Assembly: GCA_002077065.1 (NCBI GenBank)
Contig: NAJO01000004.1
Coordinates: 1,240,001-1,304,000, forward strand
Direction of reading: 5' to 3'
DNA from: Cryoendolithus antarcticus
Lineage: Eukaryota; Ascomycota; Dothideomycetes; Cladosporiales; Cladosporiaceae
DNA: 64,000 nucleotides
The notes under the pieces are model-generated. The model made no database searches. It worked only from the letters and a program-made list of their open reading frames with translations, and had not been told where the DNA came from. Below, in pieces: positions 18,918 through 30,659 of the stretch (within the stretch, counting starts at the first letter, position 1; the number at the start of each line of letters is the position of its first letter). Made by a program: the position numbers and the translations under genes.

Positions 18918-19986
18918 TCACACAGTGTGCAGAGTGACAGACACCTCCACCACCGCAAACATTATCCCCCGTCCCCCCTTCTTATCATAAATCCCCCCCT
19001 TCCCCGAACAATCCTTCTTCCTCCCCTCGTGGACCTTCCAATCCTCCACCCAATTCGTCCACCCCTTAGGCATAACATCCCACGGATCATCGCCCCCAAA
19101 TCCATGATGCTCCCCATAATACTCATCAACCCACTCCTCAAGCACCTTCGTATTCTTCAGATTCGGTACAAAGCGGTTCTTACCATTAGAGCAATGCGAA
19201 TTCCTCCCCACAAGCGGCGGATTCGGATCAGCGAGATAGAATAAGCGGTCGTTGTACTCCGGATCCGGACCGAGGGGTGGGACGAAAGTCCCCAGATCCA
19301 GCTGCCCGCCGTGATTGTTATCTTTATGCGAGGCGTCGCAGTCGTTGTTGTAGACGCGCTGGAGACCGCGCACACAGGCGTACTCGGAAAGCGTGCAGTT
19401 TATATTCGGGGCGCCGACGCCGAAGCTAATATGCACGTAGACTTGGCTTGTTTCGCCACAGTCGTTACGAGAGGAGCCGCCGATGGGCTTGAAGTTTGGG
19501 TTTTTGGCGGGTGGCCAGTAGGTGTAAGTCATTGCTACGCTGTTTTGCTATGCGTTGAGGTCGAGGATTGTGTCTTTCGCTTGGTGGCAAAAGAGTTGCA
19601 CTGCGCGGTCGAAGAATCTATTTGTGATGCCTGGAAGTGTGTTAGTATCTACTCAGCGAGTATGTTGGCGGCGCTAGGCTTGCTGGATTACCGTGATGTC
19701 CGAAGCAGATTGAGCTTCGCAGAGGTGCGGTGGAGTCTTTGCTGCCGGGGAACCAGACGGATGTAGGGCGACTTTGGTTGACCCATTTGATCGCGACAGT
19801 ATCACGAAGTGGCGGAGGAAGGCCGAGATCCAGGTTCGGGAATTGATCATGCCCTGGAGCTTTGGGTGTTGGAAGTCCTGGAATCACCATGTTCTGAGGG
19901 TGCGCCTTTCCGAAGGTCGCGAGTAGACCAAGTATAGCAGTCGCTATCAGATAGAAGGGCGAGGGGGACGGCGTGGTGAAGACCAC
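18918..19986 (-). pseudogene. TYTYWPP/CFGGHG family copy A: start lost and in-frame TAG
   Basis: Two exons, 19986-19692 and 19630-18918, separated by a 61-nt intron with a perfect TACTAAC branch and acceptor CCAG. The first exon encodes a secretory signal (YLIATAILGLLATFGKAHP), but its first codon is GTG. An in-frame TAA lies upstream and no ATG is available, so the start looks lost. Exon 2 carries NRFFDRAVQLFC, then TAG at 19550-19548, then MTYTYWPP, VYVHISFGVGAPN, RGLQRVYN, CDASHKDNNHGGQLDLG, RLFYLADPNPP, RFVPN and CSGKGGIYD. The second intron present in B, C, D and E is absent here, and the coding sequence runs straight through the junction (precise intron loss). Apart from TAG and GTG the frame is intact over ~330 codons. 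An alternative start through the signal-like ORF at 20190-20154 is possible. Confidence 0.68.
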
Positions 19987-20343
19987 GTTGAGTGCCGGTT
20001 AGGGTCAACGAGTCGTATTCCAACTCGGGGTAGAGTCAAGTATGCTGTCTCGGATCTTCCCGTAGGTTGAGCTGGTTGGAGAACTAGGATATGAGCAGCG
20101 GGTAGTGAGTGTGGGAGGCAAAGCTCTGAGATAGGCCTCGAACATGCGGCCCACAGCTAGCAAGCTCGCAAGCATGGCCAGCATGATCATGAACTGCACT
20201 CCAGGTGCTCGTGCTTTTCTACATATCATATCCGTGCGTAGCATGAGAGCACGGTGTAGCACAGAGCTAGCAGGAGAATATGACGGGCAGCTCAATGGCC
20301 ACCCTCGCCGGAGTATGAACCGAGGATGTCGCTTTCCCTGCCC
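19987..20343. other. spacer between copies A and B; orphan signal-peptide-like ORF
   Basis: 357 nt. A minus-strand ORF from ATG 20190 to 20005 begins MIMLAMLASLLAVG, a strong secretory-signal-like start. It ends only 18 nt before the GTG of copy A. It may be a 5' exon of A or chance. Confidence 0.4.
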
Positions 20344-21387
20344 TTAGTAATTGCCCCATGTGCCCCCATTAATGTCATAAATCCCACCAGGAGTCGAGCA
20401 GTATTTCCCACCCCCATGATCCTTCCAAGACGGAGGATCTACAGTCAACTTATCCATACCGCCGTACCCCATGTGGACCTCGTAGCAAGGATCGATAAAC
20501 TCATCTAGCACATTCGTGTTCTCTAGGTTCGGGACGAATCGCATGTAGTTGGTACAGTACACGCTCCTCCCCTCTGCCGGTGGCGCAGGGTCGATGAGGT
20601 AGACGAGGTGATCATTGAAGCGATCGTTCTTTCTGTGGCGCTCGAATCTGCCGAGGTCCATTTGCCCGCCGTGCTTGTTGTCGACGTGGCTATTGTCGCA
20701 GCTATGCCGTGCGTTAGCATAGATGCCGGTCGGGGAGCACTACCCCACTCACCCCATGTTATACACCTGCCGCAATCCGCGTGCGCAAGACTGCGTGGAA
20801 AGTATGTACACGGTCTTGTTCGGCGCCCCTAGTCCGAAGCCGATGTGCATATAGATCTGTCCTGCCTCAGTGCAGCCGTCCCACTTATCGTTGTTTGGCG
20901 CTACACTAGGTGGCCAGTAGGTATAAGTCATCGCAACACTGTTGTTCGGATTGTTGAGATTGAGGATTAGCCCGTCGGCCGCACGGCAGAAGACTGCTAC
21001 AGCATGGTCCATGTTCTGTTGGCGATCCCTGAGATATATCAGCAGCTATTCTCTGCAAGCGTGTTGGCTGGGCCAGCTTACCATGTCCGCCGAAGCACAC
21101 CGGATCAGGGAGACGGCCGTTGTTGTGCATCCCGTCGTAGAGAGCAAGAGGATCCGCCACATTGCCCCAGTGGATTTTGCCCGTCTTCGGGTGAGCGTCA
21201 GGAAGGCCTCTCCATCAGTGTTTCCTATACCGATCTCGTAGGCAGTGAGTGGGCCGTTGATGGGGTCATGACAAGATCTCTACATGAGCTTCGTGTCTGC
21301 AGCTGGTGTGGGATGTGCCACGACGACTGTGGTCAGTAGCACGTGCAGGTAGAGGAACATGAAGGTAACGGTCGAGTTGCGGAACAT
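20344..21387 (-). pseudogene. TYTYWPP/CFGGHG family copy B: frameshift in third exon
   Basis: Exons 21387-21284, 21209-21082, 21028-20753 and 20701-20344. The ATG at 21387 starts a clean signal peptide (FMFLYLHVLLTTVVVAHPTP). The first intron is inferred (donor GTAGAG, acceptor GAG, 74 nt) because it joins the signal to the conserved GLPDAHP in frame. Without it a TAG and a frame change occur there. CFGGHG ends exon 2 (donor GTAAGC). In exon 3 the sequence after the acceptor reads GIANR in one frame and MDHAVAVFC in another, so one base is missing near 21014. The rest (MTYTYWPP, QIYMHIGFGLGAPN, CARGLRQVYN, CDNSHVDNKHGGQMDLG, HLVYLIDPAPP, YCTNYMRFVPN, GGIYD) is intact, with a last intron having donor GTGAGT and a GCTAAC branch. 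Confidence 0.66.
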
Positions 21388-22324
21388 CCTTCCAAGTCCG
21401 CCGTTCGAGAGTGACAGTCGAGCTGTCTCGAATCTACCTTCACACAAGCAGCTTGCCTAGTGAAGCTGGCAGTACGTAATTGACAGAGTCTGTGGTATAA
21501 GACGATGCAGGAAGTCGGATTGAACAACCCAGTGCGCGGAGACTGTGATCTTACAGGGAGAAATGTAGCAAACCTGCATGAGCTGCGGTGCCTCGTGAAG
21601 CAGGTTCAGCAGGCGATGGAGCACAGCTGCTTTCACGACCTAGCCACCAGACATGGTGAGCAGACCGTGATTGTTTGTGTAGACTTTGGAAATCTCGTGC
21701 CCATTTGGTCCTTTACCCGCGTCTCGGGAGCGGTAGATATTCATCTCCTGCACGCCTTTCCGCCCGTATCCTGGTCTCGGGCCCATGGCGCGATCGTCAT
21801 CCGCTTTGGCTGTGTATGATGGAAGGATTCTCGCTGATTGCCTGTCGGCAGAAGGTGTGTTAGGACATAGATGGGAGGAAGGCGAATGCGAGTTGATAAC
21901 TTTACAAAGTGCACGGGCCTGGTGAAAAGCAGCATAACTTCATGTCTCGAAGCGCTGCCAAGATCTTCGAGCGATATTGGGGACGCGTGAGTGCAGCTAT
22001 ACTCTTCTCGATTGTATAGACTATCTAGTGCAGAACGCAGCATTGCAGAGGGAGACCTTCGTTCTTGCCTCCGCGTACACAAAAGCACAGAAGTAAGAGA
22101 GACACGGAAATCCAATAGTGACCAAATGTCACGCTCGCTATGTCCTTGCACGGGACATGTTCCGCCGAAGATGCCTCCGGTTTCTGGCAGCCCAGAGTCT
22201 CAAATCCAAATAGTCATAGCCCGTATCCGCCGCCCGCTGTCCTCCAGTCACTATGAAAGAATCTGCGACTTCTTCGAAGCAGGGCATACAACGCCCAACG
22301 GTCGTTGTTCTCAGTCCGGTCACC
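21388..22324. other. spacer between copies B and C
   Basis: 937 nt without a supported gene. Open frames on both strands show no family motifs and no recognisable domain. Confidence 0.45.
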
Positions 22325-23395
22325 TCAACTGTAGTGACCATTCTTAGCTGAGCACTCAGCTATCGCCTTCTGGTGGTCCGCCATCCCCGAGGTCTTGTCC
22401 CTCCAACCGATTGGCACGGCATCCCAGGCATCGTTGCCTCCGAACCCGAGGTGTGCCTCGTAACAGGGGTCGTCAGCGTCTTTTAGGACGTTGGTGTTCT
22501 CAAATTTGGGCACAAAGCGGTTGTAGTTGGTGCAGTAGATGTTCCTGCCAGCGATGGGAGGCGCAGGATCAACCAGATAGAAGAGGTGATCGTTGAAGGC
22601 AGGATCATGCAGGGTGGCGTTGTGCGTGCCCAAGTCCATCTGACCTCCACGCTTATTGTCCACATGACTATTGTCGCAGCTGTGAAGGTTGTCAGAACGT
22701 GCAAAGCCAAGGTGAAGCAAAAGAGTATGCTGTGCAGCCGACTTACGCCATATTATAGACCTGGCCCAAGCCGCGTGCGCACGACTGCCTCGAGAGAGTA
22801 TAAGCCGTAGTATTGGGCGCGCCCAATCCGAAGCCGATCTGGAGGTACACCTGCCCGGCCTCTGCGCAGTTCCCGACAACACCCACAGAACTCGGCGGCC
22901 AGTAAGTGTAAGTCATAGCAACGCTGTTGTTCCTCATGCTGTTCAGATTAAGAATCAGCCCATCGGTCGCATCACAAAACAGCGCCGCGGCGTGATCCAT
23001 GAAGGTGTTGCTGATGCCTACCAAGGGTCAGCATTTGAGCAATCCTGGAGCTGCAGGCAAGCATAAGATCTCACCGTGTCCACCGAAACAATTGGCCTCC
23101 GGCAACCATCCATTGTCGTTATACGTTGTGCCAAACATGGGGCTGATTTGGAGAGATGCGCCGGTTGGGAACCTTGCCCCGGATGATCTTCTGTGTGCCA
23201 GGATGCGGATCCGGAAGCCCTACATCAGCCACAGAATCGCCCTGCGCGAGTTGCTGGCCAGGGAAAACAACAAATACACCACCGCCAGAAGCGGGAGCTC
23301 CGGGAGCTGCGGGAGCTGCGTTGACCAGTGAGGCGATCAGCATGCTGAAGATGGCGAGGAGGAGAGCCAGCTTAGAAGAGATGTTCGAAGTATGG
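22325..23395 (-). pseudogene. TYTYWPP/CFGGHG family copy C: frameshift in first exon, start codon unclear
   Basis: Exons about 23395-23075, 23017-22747 and 22679-22325. The signal-like segment SSKLALLLAIFSMLIASLVNAAP has no ATG ahead of it in frame except the internal Met at 23343. GLPDPHPGTQKIIRGK follows in the same frame, which then stops at TAA just before CFGGHG. The CFGGHG part is read one frame away (from about 23135), so a frameshift lies between. Exon 2 (GISNTFMDHAAALFC, MTYTYWPP, VYLQIGFGLGAPN, CARGLGQVYN) and exon 3 (CDNSHVDNKRGGQMDLG, HLFYLVDPAPP, YCTNYNRFVPK, ECSAKNGHYS) are intact, and their splice sites are good: GTGAGA..TAG and GTAAGT..CAG. The closest relative here is copy B. 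Its C terminus is shorter than in A. Confidence 0.66.
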
Positions 23396-24123
23396 TCGAT
23401 ATCGAGTGAGGCTATGTGGCAGTGAATAGTTGTCGAATGCCATAGGGGAATGGAAGGGTTCGAGGCGGAGGAGGTTGGATGTAGGATTGTGGAAGCAGAG
23501 AGCGGAGTAGAAGGGAATTTCTGAAATAGTGCCTCGATGGACGACCAAACCCACCAGTGCAGCAGTGCATGGAGCACTGAGTAGCTGTCGAAGCCAGACA
23601 AACGTTTGCGCTCGTCGAGTCATTCGCAATCGCACCAAAACCACGTCGAACTGAGCACTTGTGCCCTCGCGCTGGCACAGCCAGCAAGCTGCCCAGCTTT
23701 GCCCATCAGCAGCCATATGCTGCGAACATCGGTGAATGCCCTCTGCCGGATGCGTGCAGGCACAATGCTCGACGTGCGCACTCACGGGCCTAAGGCTCTG
23801 GGCCAGGTCGCCATAGATGGCCATCGGTACACTCAGAGTGGCGCCAGGGGAGACAAGCTCCCCGGTCGATCGCAGAACAGTACCAGAAACTATAAACATG
23901 GGTATACTACTTATGCTCCATCCCAAAACACTTTTGTGCTCAGGCACACACAACATTAGCCTCCTCTTTACATATAGTCGGCCACAGGGTTGCCCTTCCT
24001 CGATTCTCGTACTGCATGATCCAGTAATGCATGATCCAGTAATGCATGCCATGCATATCCTTACCATCATTCACCCTCACGCCATAGACCATTCATTCAC
24101 ATCTACAATCCCCTTCCAGTACC
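23396..24123. other. intergenic; short 15-bp tandem repeat
   Basis: About 730 nt between copy C and the 3' end of the RhoGAP gene. Nothing coding was recognised. A 15-bp direct repeat lies at 24014-24048. Confidence 0.5.
24014..24048 (+). repeat. 15-bp tandem direct repeat, about 2.3 copies
   Basis: The unit GCATGATCCAGTAAT occurs twice in tandem without mismatch, followed by GCATG of a third copy. It is rich in the ATGCAT/GCATGC type of palindrome. Confidence 0.8.
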
Positions 24124-27100
24124 TCAGAACCTGGCGCCCTCCCTCCCTGTGCTCGGCGCCCTTACCTGCTGCCCAGGCTGCAACATCATAGCGCTCTCCC
24201 GCCTCCCCCTCTTAACATCCCTCGCGCTCGCCACCCCAGGCGCCAATCCTGGGCTCCTAAGCGCATCATTCAAGCTGCCATATCCGCCTTCGCCCATAGG
24301 TGCCATCTGGAACCCCGCGTAACCACCGTCAGCAGCATCCGGATGTAGAGATGACGAGGAGGAGGGCTGGTAGGCGAAAGTCGTTTGGTTGTAAGCTGGC
24401 GTCGGGAGATCGGAGAACATCTGCTTTCGCGGGGAGCGGAGGTCGAGTGGCTGGTTTTGCTGTTGATGGGGGTGTTGAGGTCGGGGTTGTGGGGCAGAGG
24501 CTGGAGGAGGTGAGAGGGGAGGGCCGAAGATGAGGGACTTGTCCTCGACGAAGGAGAGAATCAGGGGGCCGGGGACGTTGAGGGTTGGGGCGAAGACTAT
24601 GCCAACTGGGAGGGTATTAGTCAGGAATTGGCAGGGGAGGAAGGGGCTGAAAGGGTGGCTTACCATTGCGAACGTTCATCTTGTTCACGTCCGCATTGCT
24701 GACGATACTCAACAGGAACTCAGCCAACGTCTCCAGCAGCGCCCTGTTTGCAGTCGGAAGCCGATGCACGAGTACGTTCAGCTGCACAACTTTTTCCCTC
24801 GGTCCCATCTCCAGACATGACAAAAAGTCCATGTGCAGCTCCCTCGTTAGTATACTAGCCGGCAGCTCCCGTAAGTAAAGCTTCAGTAGACTTGCAACAG
24901 CATGGATGTCATAGTACGTCCCATCGCCGACGAGATCGACGTCGCCTTCCGTATTGAATCGTTCCCGCAAAGCCTTGATGACCGTATTCGAGCCAGACAG
25001 TCGGAAGATGCCTTCTTCGGCGATGGCGTGCTTAACAGTGAGATACTCGATGCATCGATAGAACACTGCTGGTAGGTCTGTGGTAACACCAACCGGATGC
25101 GCGATACCCACGGCTTCGATGAGAGGCACGCCAAACACAGCGCGGCCGTTATAATCGGTAGACGTGGAGACCTTCTCGTGCTGCAGATCCGAGGACGATC
25201 GTCCGCGGAAGCCAGCGAAAATACCGCGTTTCTTGTCCTTGACTTGACCCGGAGTAGGAGGTGCCTTCATGCCCCAATCACCAGCATTCTGTATGACGTG
25301 CACGTTGCTTGGTGCCGAGATTGTCGGATGTGTCTGCTGGTTTGCCGTCGACAGCTCACTCGTGGCGCCACTACTAGCACCGCTGAAGCTGCCTTCATAC
25401 ACTGGCGAGTCACTGCTGTTCTTCGGGGCGCCGTTGAGAGCCATACCCATCACTGGTGCTTCGCCAGCAACAGTCTGCTCGTAGCCGACGCTATGCATGG
25501 GATCTGGCACCTTTGGGTGCGAGCGGTCGACGCCACGTGAGGCGGGCCGTAGGTCATTAAAGGACTTTTGCAGGCGTGGTGTGTTGACATCCGGCCTAGT
25601 GTTAGCGATCGGTACACCTCGACCCATCTCCTCGCCTTCGTCTCGGTAGTCGACATACTGCAGAAGCGCATCCACCCATCGATCTCGCTCCTGGTCACTC
25701 TCGGCACACAGCACATGCCTTACATGACTGCCTGAGTCCTTACGCTTTGGCTCCAGGATGAGGAAGGCATGTCGGAATTGATTGTCCTCGTCATCTTCAG
25801 CTCCTCGACTTGCACCAGCTGACTGTTTGCCGATCTGTGCATTCTGGAGCTTGATGACGCCTAGTTGAGCACCACCAGGCGCCTCGAAGTACTTCAGAGC
25901 AGGTCCGTCAAGAACAAAGTACCGCGCCTTCCACCCGCCGAAGTTCTTACCGCGCTTGGTAAGATAGCCTTCACGTCTCACACGTCCAGTATGCACAGGT
26001 GTATCTGGCCGCGACTCTGTAGCGACAGCAGGGAAGTATTCGCTACCTTCAGCGCCGATCGCGTCGGTGGACAGGAACTTGCACACGACCTTTGCGGCTC
26101 GCTCGTCCTGTATCACATCTAGCATGCGATCGAAGTATGTGTCCAGAGCATGTCTCCGGGCATCTATCTTGGAGGGCGCGTGCCCGGCGAAAAGCGACTT
26201 GTCCGGAAAGCGGTCCTTGAAAGGTGCCAACTGGCGTATCTGATGGTCAAGCGATGACAATGCGACATGCGTCTTCTCGACCCGCCACAGCTGCCTGCCT
26301 TCTGAGCGCTCATGAACTGAGAGTGTGAAGACAGGGTTCTCATCTGCCGATTTTGGCACAATCATACTTACACGCGAAGGTCGCATGCGCGAGGAGGCTG
26401 TCTTGACGAAAATTGAGGGGAGCGCGTTTGGTGGGAGTAGCAGGTCAGGGTACTGGTCTGACACGAAGCCGCGGTATACATCGCCTGGCGACTTGGGATC
26501 GCTGGACATTGACGAGTGGTCACGATCTGGACTGGGCGGTTGCGAAGGCTTGAGAAAGCTGTTCAGCGTCCCGATTGAGCTCTGCGATGGCTGTGTCTGA
26601 TGCTGATATGCTTCAGCGCGTGCCAAGTGTGGTGAGGCGAATGCTAGCGGTGTCTGTGGAGGCAGTGGAATGGGTTGTCGAGGTGGGCGCGGCGAAAGGG
26701 GTAGACCAGCAACACCTGCTCGAGGTGAGAGTGGCATCGAGTTCAGCGCCATTTGTGGAGCTCGTGGCATGGCAGATCCCGGAGGTCGATCGCCTGGTCG
26801 TGGACTCATGGGAAGTCCAGGACTCATTAGCGAAGGCGCTGTAATATTGCGCTGTAGTAAAGCTCCACCATCCAACAACGTGCGATGGCGTAGTATCGCT
26901 GCCGGGTCACCGATCGGCTCATATGTGGCAGGCTTTGGTCTCGGCACGATCGTCTCCGTAGACTTCATATTCCTGACTTCCGGCATGTCGATGATCTCCA
27001 CCACTGCTGGTCGCTGCTCTCCAGGCCCATGACTCTTGCTCTTGCTTTTACCCGAATTCGACTTCATCGATCTACTGCGATGTTCCTCCTCTTCCCGGGC

Positions 27101-28603
27101 TATCGCTTCGCGCTCCCTATCATCATCCTCCCGTGTCTTTCGTCTTCCTCGTGCCATCTGGTCCGCACGTGCGCCTCGCGGGTCCTCCTCATACTCCGAA
27201 TCAGATCCATGTGATGTCGCCGTCGCGTCAGTGTATGGGTTTGGCGACAATTGCAGCGGTGCAGGTGGCGCCTTTCGCGATGCTCCCTTGAATGCGCCGG
27301 AGAATGATGCTGCGCTGGGCGGTGGACTTGCTGCGGACGAGATCGAGAGTGATGGTCTATGTCCCTTCGCCTCTTGCTGCGGACTCCTCATGGTTGCGTC
27401 TGTCTTTGGCGATATCGGGGGTGTGCCAGTTGGAATGCGTACCAGTGGAGCTGGAAGTTTGCCTTCGCAAGGCGGTGCTGTTGCAGCTGTCGCGAGACCA
27501 TTGCTGCGGTCAGACTGGCGGCTGATCGCAGCCACACTGCTTGCTGACTGCGGCGTGGACGGCACAGCTGATGACACGTTCGCGGAGTCCTGAGGTGTGT
27601 CTGAGCGACCTGGCGTGATCGAGGCTACCTCCGAAGCATCGCTTATCTGTCGGCTTGCGATGCTGCCATCCCGAAGCGCATGCTGCTGTGTATCCACCAG
27701 CGCGTTATCGCGTGGCACAGGTGACTGACTGTCCTCGCGCCCCAGAGTTCCATCCAGATGCTGGCCAGTCGAGGCCAGCGTTCCAGCAGACGTAGACTGC
27801 ACGAGGCTCTCCTTGAGCTTCCTCTTGTATCGATCCTTCTCTCTTGTCATCTTCTCCATATCCTTGGTCAGTCCAAGAATCATCGCCCTCTGCTTCTCCA
27901 CGAGTCGCCACAGCTGCGCGCTATGTGATGCTGCCGAGTTCTTCTCACTTAGCAACTTAAGCACAGCAGCTTCCGGAGAACCAGCCGCAGCGATCAATGC
28001 ATCCGCATCCTGTGGTCCGGAAGGATCCGGAATGCGCGAAGAGCCATTGGACCCGTTTGTCCCGTTGACCCTCAGCTGGATTGACGCGCTGGACTGCGAA
28101 GACACAGTCGAGTCCAGCGAAGCCGTGCGATTCATCATAGGCTGCAGCTCCTGCCGAGCAGACCTCGAAAGAGAAGACATGCTCGGCGAAGCAGGAGGTG
28201 AAGAGCTCAACACTGCACCGCCAAGCAAAGGCGCGCTGATGTTCCTGGCCAACTGAGCAGCAGCAGCACGCTGTTGGTGGCCCGCCGCAGAGCCGACAGC
28301 ACCACCGTTCCTGACAGTAGCAGCAGCACTAGCAGCCTCCTCCCTCACGGCATCTGCAGCAGCAGCCTTGCGCACTTCCTCCAACGCAGGATTGGGCCCG
28401 GCCTTTTTCGCTGGGTTAGGCTCTCGCACGCGGTCGACGTCTAGAGGCCTGTCATGATTGACACTGCGATTGGACAGCGAGGGGAGCGGGTGCCGAGGGG
28501 TGGTGGAGGCGGGCGAGGGCGCGGTGGTGTGTGGCGCGTCGTGGCGAGCCAGTGGAGAGGTGATGTGCCCGCGGTGCTCGCGAAGCTGCGTGCTGGACTG
28601 CAT
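24124..28603 (-). CDS. BEM3: Bem3-like Rho GTPase-activating protein (PX-PH-RhoGAP), two exons
   Basis: Exons 28603-24664 and 24605-24124 give 1473 residues. The 58-nt intron (donor GTAAGC, acceptor CCCAG, phase 1) cuts the RhoGAP domain and rejoins VRN to VGIVFAPTLN, as the family requires. Residues 1-~700 are Ser/Pro-rich with a coiled coil at LVEKQRAMILGLTKDMEKM. A PX domain (about 735-865), a PH domain (about 885-1005, GYLTKRGKNFGGWKARYFVL) and RhoGAP (about 1155-1345) follow. The catalytic Arg finger is in EEGIFRLSGS. Yeast Bem3 has the same order and switches off Cdc42 at sites of polar growth. A Pro/Gln-rich tail follows. The start at 28603 is the first ATG in frame; an extra 5' exon cannot be excluded. 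Confidence 0.88.
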
Positions 28604-30659
28604 CACAACTCCAAGAGCATATCACGGCCAGGATGCGGTCATCCAATGAGCGCGCTGTGAGCAAGCGACTGGCGCTTAATTTAATCGTGAGATCGCAACG
28701 AGTGTTGTTAACTTTGATAGATGAAAACCTGGCGATGATTCAGCATCGAAGGATCTTTTCCTCATGGGCTCCCATACAGCGATGGACCCTGATGGATGTC
28801 AGCAGCCTATGCGAGACCGGCGTGATGCCCTCATATGCTCAGGCGTGGTGACAACAAGAGATGCGCGAGATTATCACATATGCACATGGGACCATGCACA
28901 ACGCCACACCCGTAACGGGCCAGAGTGGATGTCAGATGCACTCGCATCCTTGTCCTGATCTTCCGCGAGTGAACCGACTGGCTCGCTTTGCCCATGAGCG
29001 CAGATGCTCGGCTTGCAGTTTCTTCATCTGTACTGTTGTAGCCGGAATGTTTTGCGAGTGTACATAACACTCCATGCGATCGACACCGATACAGCTACCT
29101 GCCATGATCTCCTACCCTTATTACTTCTCATCTATCCCATCGTTCCACCACATCTTCACATCGAAGCCTGCACAGACGAAAGGTTCTCCCGGACACCAGC
29201 GCAACTCAAAGGCGGAGCGGACCTTGTTTCTGAAACGCCTTTGTTTGCGGCTGCATGTCCAATTGCTGCCGTCTGCCGAGGACACATGCACAAGTGCAGT
29301 TGGTTGTCAAGCGGTGGAGAAGCCTCACCAGTGACGGGAGAATCTACCGTCTGCCCTGCCGCTCCATGCAGCGCGCAGCTCACCTGCATCGTTGATCACG
29401 ACTCTTCTCATCATCGAAGTCCTAACATCTCCATGCCCTCAATCCCTGTTCTTATGGTCCACCCGCTGTCACACGGACCCAATCAACGTCCCGACTACGA
29501 ACTCAAATTCACATCACAGCCCTACAACGGGATCCTCTCCCCTCTTGTTGCCTCCATCACCGCACTCCATCTCCAATACCTTTACCACCTCGAACATCAC
29601 TACTTGCGTCGCCGAATGCGGTCATTCGAGATGTCATCTGCGCAAACGCCTTTGGCTCCTGCATATTGATTTGCGTAACCCTGAAATAGCACTCCCCGCA
29701 ATATATGCATGCGCCTCGCGAGCAGTATGCCGACGTTTTAGGCGAGTGGTCGGTTATTCATGAGGATCAAACGCAGGTACGGCGTGCGTGGGATACGGTA
29801 GAGGCATAGTTCCGGGCGGTACCTTACTCTGGTCAATGTTATAATGATGCTCCCCGATGCGACGACATGGTCGCTACGGCCACAAGATGGGCCGCTGGGC
29901 AATCCCACGATGCCGCTGACCAAGCGACGATTCTTGACAGCCTGCCGCTTGAGGCATCTTCGTCTTTCATACGCATGATCATGCTGCAGGTCCACACGCT
30001 CACCGACTATGCAGGTGCCTACGGCCCAAGATGCTGCTTGAGGTTCAGCGTGTGTATATGGCATCACCCAAGCACACAATTCTTGCCATATTTCGGCCAC
30101 AGAAGCGACGTCCTGCCCTCCCCCTTCGAGTCCTTGCGTGGCAGCCACAGTCTTGACACCTTCCCACTCCTTCGCTCATGAGCTAGACCGTGGTTAACCT
30201 AATCTTAGTCACCACTGCCATTCCTATAAGAGACCAAACTTGTTGCCATCGGCAACAAAGTATGTCCAACAACTCAATTGACTTGCACGCACAGGATTGT
30301 TTTTGGTACCACTGTTACTTGCGAAGTAGCATCAGCTGCTCAGTGTGCTTTCATTAGCACCAGAAACCGGCCAAGCATAGTTCTCTTCTCCTTTTCCTAC
30401 CAGATCTGAGGCAACACGAGTGTTTGCGCTGCCGTGGCAGGTGTTTGATGCGCTGTTCACGATGGTGCTGATCATGCTGCTCGCCACGAGCGCTATGCTG
30501 GCAGCAATAGTCAGAAGCGCCCGATTTTACCGTTTCCTTAGGCCACTGTGCTAGATCCATCGTCATCCATCTCGAGTGCGCAGCTTCCGCAGTCACTGTA
30601 TACCGTATCCAGCCAGACCGACCATCAACCGTGGGCTCCTGGCAGCGCCTCTCCCCAGC
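28604..30659. other. gene-poor stretch
   Basis: About 2.05 kb in which I see no supported gene. The longest plus-strand frame (29004-29669) has no recognisable domain and poor protein-like composition. It lies between the RhoGAP promoter and copy D of the secreted family. Confidence 0.45.

Noticed and set aside
29004..29669. 221-codon plus-strand ORF in the gene-poor stretch
   Set aside because: Composition is not protein-like, no domain or signal was recognised, and no family resemblance was seen.
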